Below, in pieces: positions 55,872 to 64,000 of a stretch of DNA of 64,000 nt (the first letter of the stretch is position 1; each line of letters opens with the position of its first letter). The notes under the pieces are model-generated. The model saw only the letters and a program-made list of their open reading frames with translations, had not been told where the DNA came from and did not search any database. The position numbers and the translations under genes are program-made. Where the stretch lies: the NCBI GenBank assembly GCA_050954785.1, contig JBPBQO010000093.1, positions 79,962 to 143,961 of the forward strand, in the 5' to 3' direction. The DNA comes from Lichenicola sp050954785 (lineage in GTDB: Bacteria > Pseudomonadota > Alphaproteobacteria > Acetobacterales > Acetobacteraceae).

Positions 55872-58244
55872 TTAAAAACCGCTCGATACGGAGACGAGCG
55901 CCCCGAAGCCGCCGCCGACATAATAGGATGGCGCAGAGGCCGCGACCGTCGTGCCGAACACGCCCTTGGTCGCCCGTGCGTTACCTGAAATGCCGCCCAC
56001 GCCCGAGAGATAATTATTGTCGCCGATATTGATCAGGTTGAGCTGGATCTGCGGATGTTTCGCCGGTCCCAGCGACGCGAACCGGTAGCCGACCGAAACG
56101 TCGGACACGATATAGTCCGGAATGCTCTGGTCGTTCATGAACGTCGAATATTGCTTGCCCACGTAGCGAAGGTCGAAATTTCCGAACAGGTGGCCATCGT
56201 CGTAGCTCAGCCCGGCCGCCCCCGAAAATTCCGGGCTTTGCACCTCGGTTTTCCCCGCGGTGTGGAGGTAGTCGCTTCCGGCATTGTAATTGTTGTCGAT
56301 GGTTGCATGCAGATACTGGCCGGACAAGTACGGGCTGAAATGCCGCCAGTGGCCGAGCCCCAGTTCCGCCTGCACGCCGCGCGCCGTTTCTCCGCCGGTA
56401 TCCAGCGGCTCCGATATCAGGTTGGTCGTCCCGGCAATATAGGCGCTCGATGTCACCTGATGATGCGTCAGGTTGTAGTTGAAGAACGCCGCCGAGAAAT
56501 TGATGAATCCGGTATGCCGATAGCCGATTTCCTCGCCGATCGAGTATTCCGGCTTGAGGTTGCCCGGTTGCTCGACCGGGTGCGGCGAACTCGGGTCGAA
56601 CAGCTGCACATACGCCTCGACCGATCCGGGCGCATGGAACGCCGTCGTGCCGTCGATATAGATCTGGTCGTGCGGCGTGAGCTTATAGCTTGCCGAGACC
56701 TGGGGCAGGGGCTCGAAGTAATTCCGATTGTTGGAGTATTGCGCCCCTGGAATAAGGTTGGTGGCCAACCGTTGCACCATCGCCGCCTTGAACCCCCCAG
56801 TCAGGCTGAGCCGCCCGTTCATCAGGTCGAGCGTGTCGGCCAGGAACAGCACGTTGCTCTGCTGCTTGAAGTTGATGTCGTACGGCGTCAGCAACGCGCC
56901 CGTCTCGGTCCGGATCGCATAGCGCCCGCGCGAGTTGGCGACGTCACCGTCATAATCGACCGTCGCGAACGACGTCCGTTCGTCATGGTTGGTGTAGGCA
57001 TACCAGTAGCCGAGGCTCAGCGTGTTGCTGCGCCATGTCCAGTCGACCGAGCTGTTCAACCCCGCGGTCTTCTGGTTGTAGGGATCGACCGCCTGCGTGG
57101 TCAGGACGCCGTTGTTGGCATAGGGCTGGTTCAGCGGCCCCGCGCGACCTGTTCCAAGGTAGCTGTCATCCTGCGACACGTTCTGGCCATAGGTCGACGG
57201 TCCGTAAAAGCTTAGCAGGTATGGCGTCGTATGCAGGTGCACGCCATGCCCCAGATTGAGCGTGACCGGCGCGATGAGCATGACCGCGTTGTTGATGGTA
57301 TCGTTCAGCTTGTAGTAGTTCGCATCTCCGGGCTTGTAGCTGCCATCCAGATTGTAGCTCCGGCCGAGCTGGCTCCATTCCGCCTGGTTCGGATTGAGGT
57401 AGCTCGTATATTGCGTGTGATTGTAGGCGAAAATCACCCGGGCATTGTTGCCGTCGCCCCAGTCCTTGGCCAGCTTGACGTCGATATGCTGTCGGTTCAG
57501 GTCGCCGGGCCCACGCCAGTTATTGCCTGACGTATCGGAAAACGAGGCGAAGCCGCGTATGCCGGTATTGCCGATTTCACCGCTGTTGAGCCTGATGAAC
57601 TCCTTGTTGGCGCCTTTGGTGCCGCCGGTAAGGTCGATATATCCGCCCGCCTTGTGCGCCGGATCGATTTCCTCGACCGCGATCTGTCCGCCGACCGCAT
57701 TATACAACGGCGCCGCGATATCCGGTGACCCCTGGGACACCGTGACGCTGCCGAGATTCTCCGTGTCGGCCAGAACGTTGGTATAGGGCTGGTAATTGAC
57801 CGGATCGGCGACCGGCGCTCCCTCGAAGGTGTAGCCGATCTCCTGCTGGCTCATGCCGCGTATGTTCAGCGCATCGCCGGTAATACCGAGCGGATCGTTA
57901 TTGGACGTAATGACGCCCGGAAGATCGGCGATCAACGACTGCACGTTCGCGGTCGGACTTTGCTTGGCGATAAAGTCGCGGGTCACGCCGCTTTGCGATC
58001 GCGGCACCGTCTGTATCGCCATCAGCCCGCCGCCGGGCGTCGTGTTGGTCACCCCATTGGCCGTTGCCGTTCCACCGATGACGTTGACCTGCTCGGCCGT
58101 CGGGGCTGCGGCCGTTTGCGGCATCGAGCCCGCTGCCGGCAAGATCTCCCGCGCCCCTGCCGTCCGGAACATCGAGATCCCATCCACGGCGATCAGAACG
58201 GTGCAGCACAAGGCCAATCGCCTCGTCGTCATCCTCGTTTGCAT
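55872..58244 (-). CDS. TonB-dependent outer-membrane receptor
   Basis: A 790-aa receptor from ATG 58244 (ATG 58277 would add 11 residues). Signal peptide, plug domain (VQSLIADLPGVITSNNDPLGI, LNIRGMSQQEIGYTFEGAPV, GSVTVSQGSPDIAAPLYNAVGGQI), then a beta-barrel ending in ...VSVSSGF, with the terminal Phe used for outer-membrane assembly. Placed with the GH20 and NagP genes, it should import chitooligosaccharides (inference). Confidence 0.9.
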   Translation of the reverse strand: MQTRMTTRRLALCCTVLIAVDGISMFRTAGAREILPAAGSMPQTAAAPTAEQVNVIGGTATANGVTNTTPGGGLMAIQTVPRSQSGVTRDFIAKQSPTANVQSLIADLPGVITSNNDPLGITGDALNIRGMSQQEIGYTFEGAPVADPVNYQPYTNVLADTENLGSVTVSQGSPDIAAPLYNAVGGQIAVEEIDPAHKAGGYIDLTGGTKGANKEFIRLNSGEIGNTGIRGFASFSDTSGNNWRGPGDLNRQHIDVKLAKDWGDGNNARVIFAYNHTQYTSYLNPNQAEWSQLGRSYNLDGSYKPGDANYYKLNDTINNAVMLIAPVTLNLGHGVHLHTTPYLLSFYGPSTYGQNVSQDDSYLGTGRAGPLNQPYANNGVLTTQAVDPYNQKTAGLNSSVDWTWRSNTLSLGYWYAYTNHDERTSFATVDYDGDVANSRGRYAIRTETGALLTPYDINFKQQSNVLFLADTLDLMNGRLSLTGGFKAAMVQRLATNLIPGAQYSNNRNYFEPLPQVSASYKLTPHDQIYIDGTTAFHAPGSVEAYVQLFDPSSPHPVEQPGNLKPEYSIGEEIGYRHTGFINFSAAFFNYNLTHHQVTSSAYIAGTTNLISEPLDTGGETARGVQAELGLGHWRHFSPYLSGQYLHATIDNNYNAGSDYLHTAGKTEVQSPEFSGAAGLSYDDGHLFGNFDLRYVGKQYSTFMNDQSIPDYIVSDVSVGYRFASLGPAKHPQIQLNLINIGDNNYLSGVGGISGNARATKGVFGTTVAASAPSYYVGGGFGALVSVSSGF

Positions 58245-58691
58245 GTCACCCACCGTCGCAATGAAGCCTGCATCCATGCAGGGCAGCTGAAATCAGATCT
58301 GTTTGTAGCGAAACGATCATTGAATTAAGCGTATATGATCGGCTTTCCGACTTGGAATGATCGAGCATCGCGTCGACAAACGTTGGAACACAAGTGAAAT
58401 GAGCATAGTCCGTCACGAATATGCGCGTATGCTTGGAAAGCGTGCACTAAAACCGACATCCAGGCAGCCTTCCTAAAGTATGCCTCGTTGGAGAGCACTC
58501 CCGTTCGTCGGTCGGAGGGCTGATGGCCAATGTCAGTCTATCCGTCACACGTATGTTGACGCATCACCCCATCATACGATCGTAATTATGCTTGACTATG
58601 AGCGATTCCAGGTTCAACTCGCGGCCGGCCCTAGGGACAACCGTCCTCGGACAATCGTTGCTTCCCGCGTCGGATAGAGCCAAACCACATC
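58245..58691. promoter_or_regulatory. Divergent control region of the GlcNAc module
   Basis: About 450 bp between the TonB receptor and the DeoR-type regulator. It contains a perfect 10-bp palindrome TACGATCGTA at 58575-58584, roughly 110 bp before the regulator start, plus the related GCGTATATGATCGG at about 58328-58341. Candidate operators for the adjacent regulator; I see no gene. Confidence 0.45.
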
Positions 58692-59489
58692 ATGCAATCC
58701 GCCCGCCTCACGCGCATCCGGCATCATCTCTATACCCATGGTACGACCGGCATTCATGCGCTTGCGGCGGCGATGGATGTCTCGCTCGCAACCCTTCGGC
58801 GCGACCTGCAGCGCCTGGAAGAGCAGGGCGGCATCACCCGTAATCATGGCGGTGCCGCGATCGCCGAATCCAGCGGATCCGAACTGGCCTTTTCCGTTCG
58901 CGAAAGTCATGGCTTGGTCGTCAAGCGTACCATCGCCAACGAGGCGCATGCGATGCTGCGTCCGCGCTCGGCGGTGTTTTTCGACGCCGGCACGACGGTA
59001 CTGCAACTGGCCAAGCGTCTGCGTGTGACGCCTGTCCCGCTCACCTTGTTCACCAACAGCCTGGCGGTCGCCGAAGTCCTGTTCGGGGTCGAGCCGGTGC
59101 AGGTATTCATGCTCGGCGGCCGGCTGCGTCACGAGAACAAGTGTGTCGTCGGTCCACTCGCGGAGCAGGCGATCGAGGGCCTGTGGTTCGACCAGCTTTA
59201 TCTTGGTGCCACGGCCGTGCAGCCGGACAACACCGTCGCGACCCCGGACGGCGACGAGGCCCGCCTCAACGCCTTGATGATCAAGCGGTCGTCCGAGCAC
59301 TTCCTGCTGGTGGATTCGAGCAAGTTCGGCCGCAACGCCACCTATCGGGTGGCCCCGCTCAAGGACATCTCGCGCATCTTCACCGACGATGCCCTGTCCG
59401 ACACCTGGCGCAACCGGCTGCAGCAGATGGACGTGCCCGTCACGCTGGCTGCCGCGGGATTACCCGATGCCGACGACCTCGATGTCTGA
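58692..59489 (+). CDS. DeoR/GlpR-family transcriptional regulator
   Basis: A 265-aa repressor-type regulator. N-terminal HTH: RLTRIRHHLYTHGTTGIHALA, then AAMDVSLATLRRDLQRLEEQGGITR (about residues 5-50). C-terminal DeoRC sugar-phosphate domain: VFFDAGTTVLQLAKRL, TLFTNSLAVAEVL, LGGRLRHENKCVVGPLAEQAIE, LLVDSSKFGR. Together with nagB 47 bp downstream it is the likely controller of the GlcNAc module, probably sensing an amino-sugar phosphate. Confidence 0.9.
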   Translation: MQSARLTRIRHHLYTHGTTGIHALAAAMDVSLATLRRDLQRLEEQGGITRNHGGAAIAESSGSELAFSVRESHGLVVKRTIANEAHAMLRPRSAVFFDAGTTVLQLAKRLRVTPVPLTLFTNSLAVAEVLFGVEPVQVFMLGGRLRHENKCVVGPLAEQAIEGLWFDQLYLGATAVQPDNTVATPDGDEARLNALMIKRSSEHFLLVDSSKFGRNATYRVAPLKDISRIFTDDALSDTWRNRLQQMDVPVTLAAAGLPDADDLDV

Positions 59490-59536
59490 TATCCGCCTGA
59501 TCCCTAAACGTTTCTGTCCAGCAGGCCTGTGAACCG

Positions 59537-60328
59537 ATGAAGATCGTCGTCCGTCCCGATGCCGCCGCGATCGCCGAGCTTGTCGCACGCCTGGTCGCGA
59601 ACCAGCTTCGCGCCCGGCCGCGCACCACGCTCGGCCTCGCCACCGGCCGCACGATGGAGCGCATCTATATCCGGCTCGCGGCGCTGCACCGGTCGGAAAA
59701 ACTCGATTTCAGCCAGGCCGCCAGCTTCAATCTCGATGAGTATATCGGTCTGCCGGCGAACGACCCGCGCTCCTACCGCAGGTACATGGATCGTTTCCTG
59801 TTCGACCACGTCGACATCGTCCGCGAACGCACCCACGTCCCCGACGGCATGGCGCCCGACCACGCGGCCGAAGGCCTGCGCTACGAGAGCGCGATCCACG
59901 ATGCCGGCGGCATAGACCTGCAACTGCTCGGCATCGGTGAGACGGGCCATATCGGCTTCAATGAACCGCTATCGGCGTTTACGTCTCGCACCCGCGACGT
60001 CACCCTGGCCCCGCACACACGCAGGCAGAACGCCGCCATGTTCGACAACGACGACAGTGCCGTTCCCCCACGCGCGATGACCATGGGCATCGCCACCATC
60101 CTGGACGCACGGCAGATCCTGCTGGTCGCCACCGGTGCCCGCAAGGCGCGCATGCTGGCCCAGACCGTCGAAGGCCCGATGACCGCGATGATCAGCGGCA
60201 CGGCCCTGCAATCCCATCCGAACTGCCTGGTCCTGGCCGACGAGCCCGCCGCCGCCCAACTCGCCGAACGCGCCTACTACGACCACCTCGCCCGCTACGA
60301 CCCTGAGATCCTGGCGCTGCCCGGCTAG
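59537..60328 (+). CDS. nagB: Glucosamine-6-phosphate deaminase
   Basis: A 263-aa enzyme converting glucosamine-6-phosphate to fructose-6-phosphate and ammonia. Motifs: LGLATGRTMERIYIRLAAL (phosphate loop), SFNLDEYIGL (catalytic Asp region), LLGIGETGHIGFNEP and AMTMGIATILDARQILLVATG. It completes the cytoplasmic end of the GlcNAc route, although nagA and a kinase are not in this window. Confidence 0.94.
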   Translation: MKIVVRPDAAAIAELVARLVANQLRARPRTTLGLATGRTMERIYIRLAALHRSEKLDFSQAASFNLDEYIGLPANDPRSYRRYMDRFLFDHVDIVRERTHVPDGMAPDHAAEGLRYESAIHDAGGIDLQLLGIGETGHIGFNEPLSAFTSRTRDVTLAPHTRRQNAAMFDNDDSAVPPRAMTMGIATILDARQILLVATGARKARMLAQTVEGPMTAMISGTALQSHPNCLVLADEPAAAQLAERAYYDHLARYDPEILALPG

Positions 60329-60587
60329 ACCGTCCTGAGATCAGGTAGATGGCGCGTGACAGGGCCGGGCAGCCAGCGCGGCATGGGACCGGTAATAGCG
60401 GAACCAAGAGTCCGATCGGGCCGCCTGCGGATCCCGATAGCGGACCTTCGTTGATCCGAACCGGTGCCAACCCGATCGGCCGGCTTCAAAACTTAGCCGA
60501 CTATCCGGTGCCGAGCGACAAGCTCAGATAAGCCGACGTTTAATGGCGCGTTATAGCCAAGCCACCGCTGAGACTGGTGAGGAGAGC
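60329..60587. other. Intergenic stretch after nagB
   Basis: No supported gene or terminator. A 60-codon proline/glycine-rich frame (60349-60531) has no ribosome-binding site and no recognisable sequence. Confidence 0.4.
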
Positions 60588-61107
60588 TGACAAGACCAGT
60601 CGATGTAACTCCAGCAGCAAATAAGCGAGTTCAACGACACGAAACTTGGACGACGAGCCGCCTGCAGCCCTACTCCATGTTCGCCGGCACGGCTCACTCC
60701 TCCTCGTAGGGTGGGGCATGCGGGATCAGGTGGGCCCTGGATCGCGGATGCGGCATAGCTCCGCCATAGAATTTCGGAACCTGCTCTCCAGCCCGGAGAA
60801 AGGCGACGCCGTCCGGCAGCGGATCGAGCAGCTGACCCATCGGCACCAGGACGATCTCCATTTCCACCTGCGTTCCCTCGCCCAGAAGAAGGTCGGCACC
60901 AGCCTCCCCGCTGGCACAGTGCAGGTCCTCCCAATTTTCGTCTTCAACGATCACCTCCTCGTCGACCTCAGCCTTGAAAATGATGATGCGTGTCGCTTCA
61001 TCGAATGAGAACGACCATGCCCTGAGCAGGCTGGGAATCTGGCCCCAAAGGCCGCGGTCTGCAGAAAGGAGGATCCCCTCGATCGCATCTTCGCGTGAGA
61101 GGCTCAT
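60588..61107 (-). repeat. Inverted repeat, left copy
   Basis: About 520 bp matching 63478-64000 in opposite orientation. It comprises the 137-aa gene and about 105 bp downstream of it. The downstream part is highly similar (for example CATCGACTGGTCTTGTCAG at the far end of both copies), while the middle of the gene has diverged. Confidence 0.85.
60694..61107 (-). CDS. 137-aa acidic protein, possible immunity protein (copy 1)
   Basis: An acidic, soluble 137-aa protein with no signal peptide. Roughly 70 percent identical by eye to the protein at 63478-63891. The ends are nearly identical (DAIEGILLSAD...GLWGQ; LPDGV.FLRAGEQVP.FYGGAM and PHPRSRAHLIPHAPP.EEE), but residues about 38-85 differ strongly. 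The ATG at 61107 overlaps the stop of the preceding 127-aa gene as ATGA. Coupling to a toxin-like partner and a variable core suit an immunity protein, but I recognise no family. Confidence 0.7.
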   Translation of the reverse strand: MSLSREDAIEGILLSADRGLWGQIPSLLRAWSFSFDEATRIIIFKAEVDEEVIVEDENWEDLHCASGEAGADLLLGEGTQVEMEIVLVPMGQLLDPLPDGVAFLRAGEQVPKFYGGAMPHPRSRAHLIPHAPPYEEE

Positions 61108-61487
61108 GGCTTGGAATCTCCTGGCTCCGGTGGGTGTAGAGGTGCCGGAACGATATGAGCTCCATCCTTGCCGTAGTGTATCTTTCCACGGGTAGTTGGT
61201 GTCATGGCTGCGTTAACGGTTGCTCCTGCTCCGCCAGCCGGATGCCTTCCCGTACCCAGTCGCAGCGAGTGGGGCACGATCGAGACCGAGGCTCCTGAAC
61301 CGTGACCCGATCCCACGGAGGAGCCACCTTGCCTTGTGTGCTCCATCACTTCCGCCGGCAGCGTGACCTGGAACGAGACCGGAATGCGCATCCACCCGGA
61401 TCGCAGCTGATCCGGCAACGGCTCCGGCGGCGCATCGCCATAGGTAACAGTGGCCTTCATCGTGAAGGGAAGCCGGGCTTCGTTCAA
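61104..61487 (-). CDS. 127-aa protein of unknown function, coupled to the 137-aa gene
   Basis: Starts at a TTG (61487) with AGGAG about 7 bp upstream. The frame includes MKATVTYGDAPPEPLPDQL, then WMRIPVSFQVTLPAEVMEHT, a Gly/Ser-rich middle, and a proline-rich end HIVPAPLHPPEPGDSKP. That end resembles the end of the protein at 63152-63481 (DVPALPKPPMPRDPKP), and both overlap the next 137-aa gene by ATGA. Function unknown; its setting suggests part of a toxin module. Confidence 0.6.
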   Translation of the reverse strand: MNEARLPFTMKATVTYGDAPPEPLPDQLRSGWMRIPVSFQVTLPAEVMEHTRQGGSSVGSGHGSGASVSIVPHSLRLGTGRHPAGGAGATVNAAMTPTTRGKIHYGKDGAHIVPAPLHPPEPGDSKP

Positions 61488-61543
61488 AGGGCTGCTCCTG
61501 TCGGATTGGCTCCGTCATGGCCTGTCCCAAGGACGTAGTGATG
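61484..61543 (-). pseudogene. Possible lysozyme-type C-terminal tail
   Basis: The minus frame HHYVLGTGHDGANPTGAAL ends at a TGA (61484-61486) that overlaps the TTG of the 127-aa gene. It resembles the continuation of the GH24-like frame at 63152 (KSAGSHYAW...), so it may be the end of a lysozyme whose body was removed at the IS66 junction just upstream. Short, so tentative. Confidence 0.35.
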
Positions 61544-61551
61544 CCCGGACG

Positions 61552-61665
61552 GGCTGAACCCGGACAACTCGGTCGACCAACTTACCGTCGATCGGCAGAG
61601 GCACCGCAGCTGTCCAGCCCTGGTTGATTTTACCGCGCGTCAAGGTGCGGCGCTCGCACGCTTAC
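61552..61665 (-). mobile_element. IS66-type element end (copy 2)
   Basis: About 114 bp closely similar to 11191-11309 in the same orientation, ending at CGCACGCTTAC (GTAAGCG on the minus strand, the IS66 terminal start). No transposase remains here. It abuts the broken lysozyme tail, so IS activity probably caused the break. Confidence 0.65.
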
Positions 61666-61803
61666 AAATGTCCTCATCAGTTTAGGCGAGTTATTTGCGC
61701 TTATCCGCAGCCGTACGGGCGCGGTAATGCTCCGGTTGGAAACAGCGCCTAGCGCCTTCCGCAGCAACCGGTTTGAACGGGGCAGCCTGGAGTGGATAGT
61801 TCG

Positions 61804-63105
61804 ATGCAGGATGCCGATATCTCGATCTGGAAGACAGCCGACCAACATCTACTGCGCTACATGGGGGTCGGCGGCAGCTTCACGTCGTTCGTTCCGGAGC
61901 GCGCTCAGGGATCTTGGCTCTACGACTCTTCAGGTCGCAAGGTGCTCGATTTCACCTCCGGGCAGATGAGTTCGCTGCTCGGGCACGCACATCCCGATCT
62001 CGTCGAGGCGTTGCGCGACGCCGCGGGCCGGCTCGACCACCTCTTCAGCATGATGATCTCCAAGCCGGTCGTCGATCTGGCGGCGGCTCTGGCGGATCTG
62101 CTGCCAGGCCTTCCCCGGTCGATGTTCCTCTCGACGGGCGGAGAGTCCGTCGAGGCGGCGATCAGGCTCGCCAAGGTGGTGACGGGGAAGTGGGAAATCG
62201 TCGGCTTCGTTCAATCTTATCATGGATCGACCGGAGCCGCCGCGTCGGCGACCTATTCCATCGGGCGCCGTGGCCATGGCCCGCTCATGCCCGGCGCATT
62301 CGCAATCCCGGCGCCCAATGCCTTCCATCCCCGCTTTCCCGGTGTGACCTGGCAACAGGAGCTGGACGACAGTTTCGACCTGCTGGACCGCCAATCGACG
62401 GGCAATCTTGCGGCGTTCATCGCCGAGCCCATCCTCAGCACCGGTGGCGTTATCGACCTGCCCGTCGGCTATCTGAGCGCGCTCAAGGCGCATTGCGAGC
62501 ATCGCGGCATGCTCCTCATCATCGACGAAGCCCAGACCAGTCTTGGCCGAACCGGCGAGATGTTCGCCTTCGAGCGGGACAATGTAGCACCCGACATCGT
62601 GCTTCTGTCGAAAACGCTGGGCGCCGGAATGGCGATGTCGTCGCTTTCGACCACGGAAGAAATCGCCAAGGCGGCGGACTCGAAAGGGTTCATGTTCGTG
62701 ACCACGCACGTCAACGATCCGTTGCCCGCAGCAGTCGCGCTCAAGGTTCTGGAAATCATCAAGCGCGACCAGCTTATCGACAGGTCAAGGATACTGGGCG
62801 CCCGGCTCCTGAAGGGTCTGCAGACCCTGATGCAGAAGCATCAGTGCATCGGCGATGTGCGCGGCCGTGGCTTGCTCCTCGGCATGGAGTTCGTTCCCCA
62901 TGGCGGGCAAAGTGCGACGGCCATCGCGTCGAAGGTGACGGAGCTGGCGCTGGAGCTCGGCGTCTCGGCGAACATCACCGGTGCGTATTCCGCGGGCACC
63001 ATGCGGCTTGCTCCCCCGATCACCTCCACCGAAGAAGAAATCGACTTCGGGCTCGAGGTGCTCGATACCGCGATAAGCCGGGCCGTCGCGACCGTCGGCG
63101 CCTGA
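61804..63105 (+). CDS. dgdA: Class III aminotransferase, 2,2-dialkylglycine decarboxylase-like
   Basis: A 433-aa PLP enzyme. It matches dialkylglycine decarboxylase along its length as I recall it: SGQMSSLLGHAHPDLVEAL, LSTGGESVEAAIRLAKVVTGK, YHGSTGAAASATYSIGRRG, NLAAFIAEPILSTGG, LLIIDEAQTSLGRTG, and the PLP lysine in LLSKTLGAGMAMS (about residue 273). The enzyme decarboxylates dialkylated amino acids and transaminates pyruvate. ATG 61804 is preferred over GTG 61792. It lies alone between the two arms of the inverted repeat, with no dgdR-type regulator beside it. Confidence 0.88.
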   Translation: MQDADISIWKTADQHLLRYMGVGGSFTSFVPERAQGSWLYDSSGRKVLDFTSGQMSSLLGHAHPDLVEALRDAAGRLDHLFSMMISKPVVDLAAALADLLPGLPRSMFLSTGGESVEAAIRLAKVVTGKWEIVGFVQSYHGSTGAAASATYSIGRRGHGPLMPGAFAIPAPNAFHPRFPGVTWQQELDDSFDLLDRQSTGNLAAFIAEPILSTGGVIDLPVGYLSALKAHCEHRGMLLIIDEAQTSLGRTGEMFAFERDNVAPDIVLLSKTLGAGMAMSSLSTTEEIAKAADSKGFMFVTTHVNDPLPAAVALKVLEIIKRDQLIDRSRILGARLLKGLQTLMQKHQCIGDVRGRGLLLGMEFVPHGGQSATAIASKVTELALELGVSANITGAYSAGTMRLAPPITSTEEEIDFGLEVLDTAISRAVATVGA

Positions 63106-63151
63106 TCCATGGCACGCACGTTCGAGAAACCGGGATCGACGGGAAGGATGA

Positions 63152-63481
63152 GTGGGCTCTGAGACCTATGGCTGCGGTCCGCATCCTCGCCTCCTGGCTT
63201 CGACCATCGGGCCCCACGAGGACAAGGCGCGCCGCGACATCACTGTGCCCTTGCAGCCCAACCAGTTCGATGCGCTGGTCTCGTTCCTCTACAATCCGGG
63301 GCATGGCTGGCCGGCCGTTCGAGATGCCGTCAACAAGGGTGACTATCAGGCTGCAGCCCTGGTGATGAAAAAGCAGGTCAAGTCCGCTGGAAGTCACTAC
63401 GCCTGGACAACTGCAGTGCCTCTACCGATCGACGTTCCAGCGCTTCCAAAACCACCGATGCCGCGAGACCCGAAACCATGA
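63152..63481 (+). pseudogene. GH24 (T4-type) lysozyme C-terminal fragment fused to a proline-rich tail
   Basis: The frame contains IGPHEDKARRDITVPLQPNQ, FDALVSFLYNPGHGW, AVRDAVNKGDYQAAALVMKK, the conserved C-terminal half of phage-type GH24 lysozymes; the catalytic Glu-containing N-terminal part is missing. After KSAGSHYAW it runs into DVPALPKPPMPRDPKP, like the tail of the 127-aa protein, suggesting a deletion fusing two genes. The GTG at 63152 has no good ribosome-binding site. Its stop overlaps the next ATG as ATGA. Confidence 0.65.
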
Positions 63482-63891
63482 TTTTGTCCCGGGCGGACGC
63501 GATAGAAGGGATCCTCCTGTCCGCCGATTGTGGCCTGTGGGGACAGGTTCCGGCTCCCCTGCGGGCGTTGTCTTTCTCATTCGATGATTTTACCTATCTG
63601 ATCACCTTCAAGGCCGAGGTCGACAAGGAGATCATCGTCGCGGATGACGACTGGGAGGCCTTGTTCTTTGTCAGCAACGAGATTAGCGGCGATGGACTTC
63701 TGGGCTGGGAGGTGCGGGTGGTCATGGAGATCGTCCTGGTGCCGGAGGGTCAGCCGCTCGATCCGCTGCCGGACGGCGTCGTCTTTCTCCGGGCTGGAGA
63801 GCAGGTTCCGGAATTCTATGGCGGAGCTATGCCGCATCCCCGCTCCAGGGCCCACCTGATCCCGCATGCTCCACCCACCGAGGAGGAGTAA
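63478..63891 (+). CDS. 137-aa acidic protein, possible immunity protein (copy 2)
   Basis: Paralog of the protein at 60694-61107, in opposite orientation. Conserved ends and a divergent middle (ITFKAEVDKEIIVADDDWEA, LFFVSNEISGDGLLGWEVR against the other copy's version). Coupled by ATGA to the lysozyme-like fragment. Kept open although its partner is truncated, as expected for an orphan immunity gene. Confidence 0.7.
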   Translation: MILSRADAIEGILLSADCGLWGQVPAPLRALSFSFDDFTYLITFKAEVDKEIIVADDDWEALFFVSNEISGDGLLGWEVRVVMEIVLVPEGQPLDPLPDGVVFLRAGEQVPEFYGGAMPHPRSRAHLIPHAPPTEEE

Positions 63892-63894
63892 GCC

Positions 63895-64000
63895 GTGCTG
63901 GCAAACATGAAGTGGGGCTGCAGGGGTTCGTCGTCCACGTTTCGTGTCGTTGAACTCGCGTATCTGCTGCTGATCGATTTACATCGACTGGTCTTGTCAG
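63895..64000 (+). CDS. Possible start of a further gene (partial)
   Basis: From GTG 63895 (or ATG 63907) an open frame reads MKWGCRGSSSTFRVVELAYL, then LLIDLHRLVLS, and leaves the window. In the left repeat copy the same position has an early stop and a frame change, so only the right copy could be intact. Function unknown. Confidence 0.3.
   Translation, partial: MLANMKWGCRGSSSTFRVVELAYLLLIDLHRLVLS

Larger units (their letters stand above)
63478..64000 (+). repeat. Inverted repeat, right copy
   Basis: Partner of 60588-61107; similarity runs up to the window edge, so the true right end lies beyond 64000. Confidence 0.85.

Noticed and set aside
60349..60531. A 60-codon frame after nagB
   Set aside because: No ribosome-binding site, Pro/Gly-rich, unrecognisable.

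Overview
The window is high-GC DNA with alphaproteobacterial gene content: class I lysyl-tRNA synthetase, CarD, TonB/NagP-type N-acetylglucosamine uptake, dense ATGA/TTGA overlaps and alanine/arginine-rich proteins. A member of the Acetobacteraceae or a near relative is my best guess. That is inference, because no rRNA or other marker gene is present. I see no CRISPR array, tRNA or rRNA.

Layout. 0-5.6 kb: the edge of a minus-strand gene, class I LysRS (lysK) followed directly by an MprF-like flippase with a cut-short synthase domain, then a divergent EamA exporter/AsnC regulator pair. 5.6-11.3 kb: accessory DNA with a frameshifted M61 peptidase, a secreted protein of unknown function, a beta-rich secreted protein with a type I secretion-like tail, and an IS66 relic. 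11.4-15.2 kb: MgtC-like protein, secreted amidohydrolase, DEAD-box helicase. 15.4-17.0 kb: an AAA+/winged-helix ATPase behind a very regular CTAG palindrome, then a decayed UvrD-like helicase. 17.1-24.9 kb (minus strand): an oligopeptide ABC importer operon, then UDG-like protein, sirtuin, PCuAC-like protein and RNA cyclic phosphodiesterase, tightly packed. 25.2-29.4 kb: BI-1/YccA, CarD, HU and a 1.4-kb gene-poor stretch.

29.6-43.8 kb is the most unusual locus. A minus-strand operon encodes an HlyD-like adaptor, a MacB/LolD-type ATPase, three tandem MacB/FtsX-type permeases of 815-818 aa, a permease N-terminus collapsed onto an ATPase tail, and a TolC-like outer-membrane protein. Two 52-codon junction ORFs (TolC start joined to ATPase end) record how the permeases were duplicated. 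Divergent from it, across a 38-bp palindrome, are an NtrC-like response regulator that lacks the GAFTGA loop and its histidine kinase.

44-50.6 kb: a polyol-type MFS transporter, Kbp-like BON-LysM protein, a decayed hybrid kinase, a cupredoxin-like lipoprotein, a histone-deacetylase-family enzyme, a bile-acid-symporter-family carrier and a histidine phosphatase. 50.7-60.3 kb: a cupin, an SMP-30 lactonase with a coupled 35-aa membrane peptide, then a chitin/GlcNAc module (NagP, GH20 hexosaminidase and TonB receptor on the minus strand; DeoR regulator and NagB on the plus strand). nagA and a GlcNAc kinase are not in the window. 60.6-64.0 kb: a roughly 520-bp inverted repeat carrying two diverged 137-aa genes, each coupled by ATGA to a remnant that looks like a lysozyme/toxin module, flanking a dialkylglycine-decarboxylase-like gene and a second IS66 end. 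This looks like a recombined toxin/immunity-type locus.
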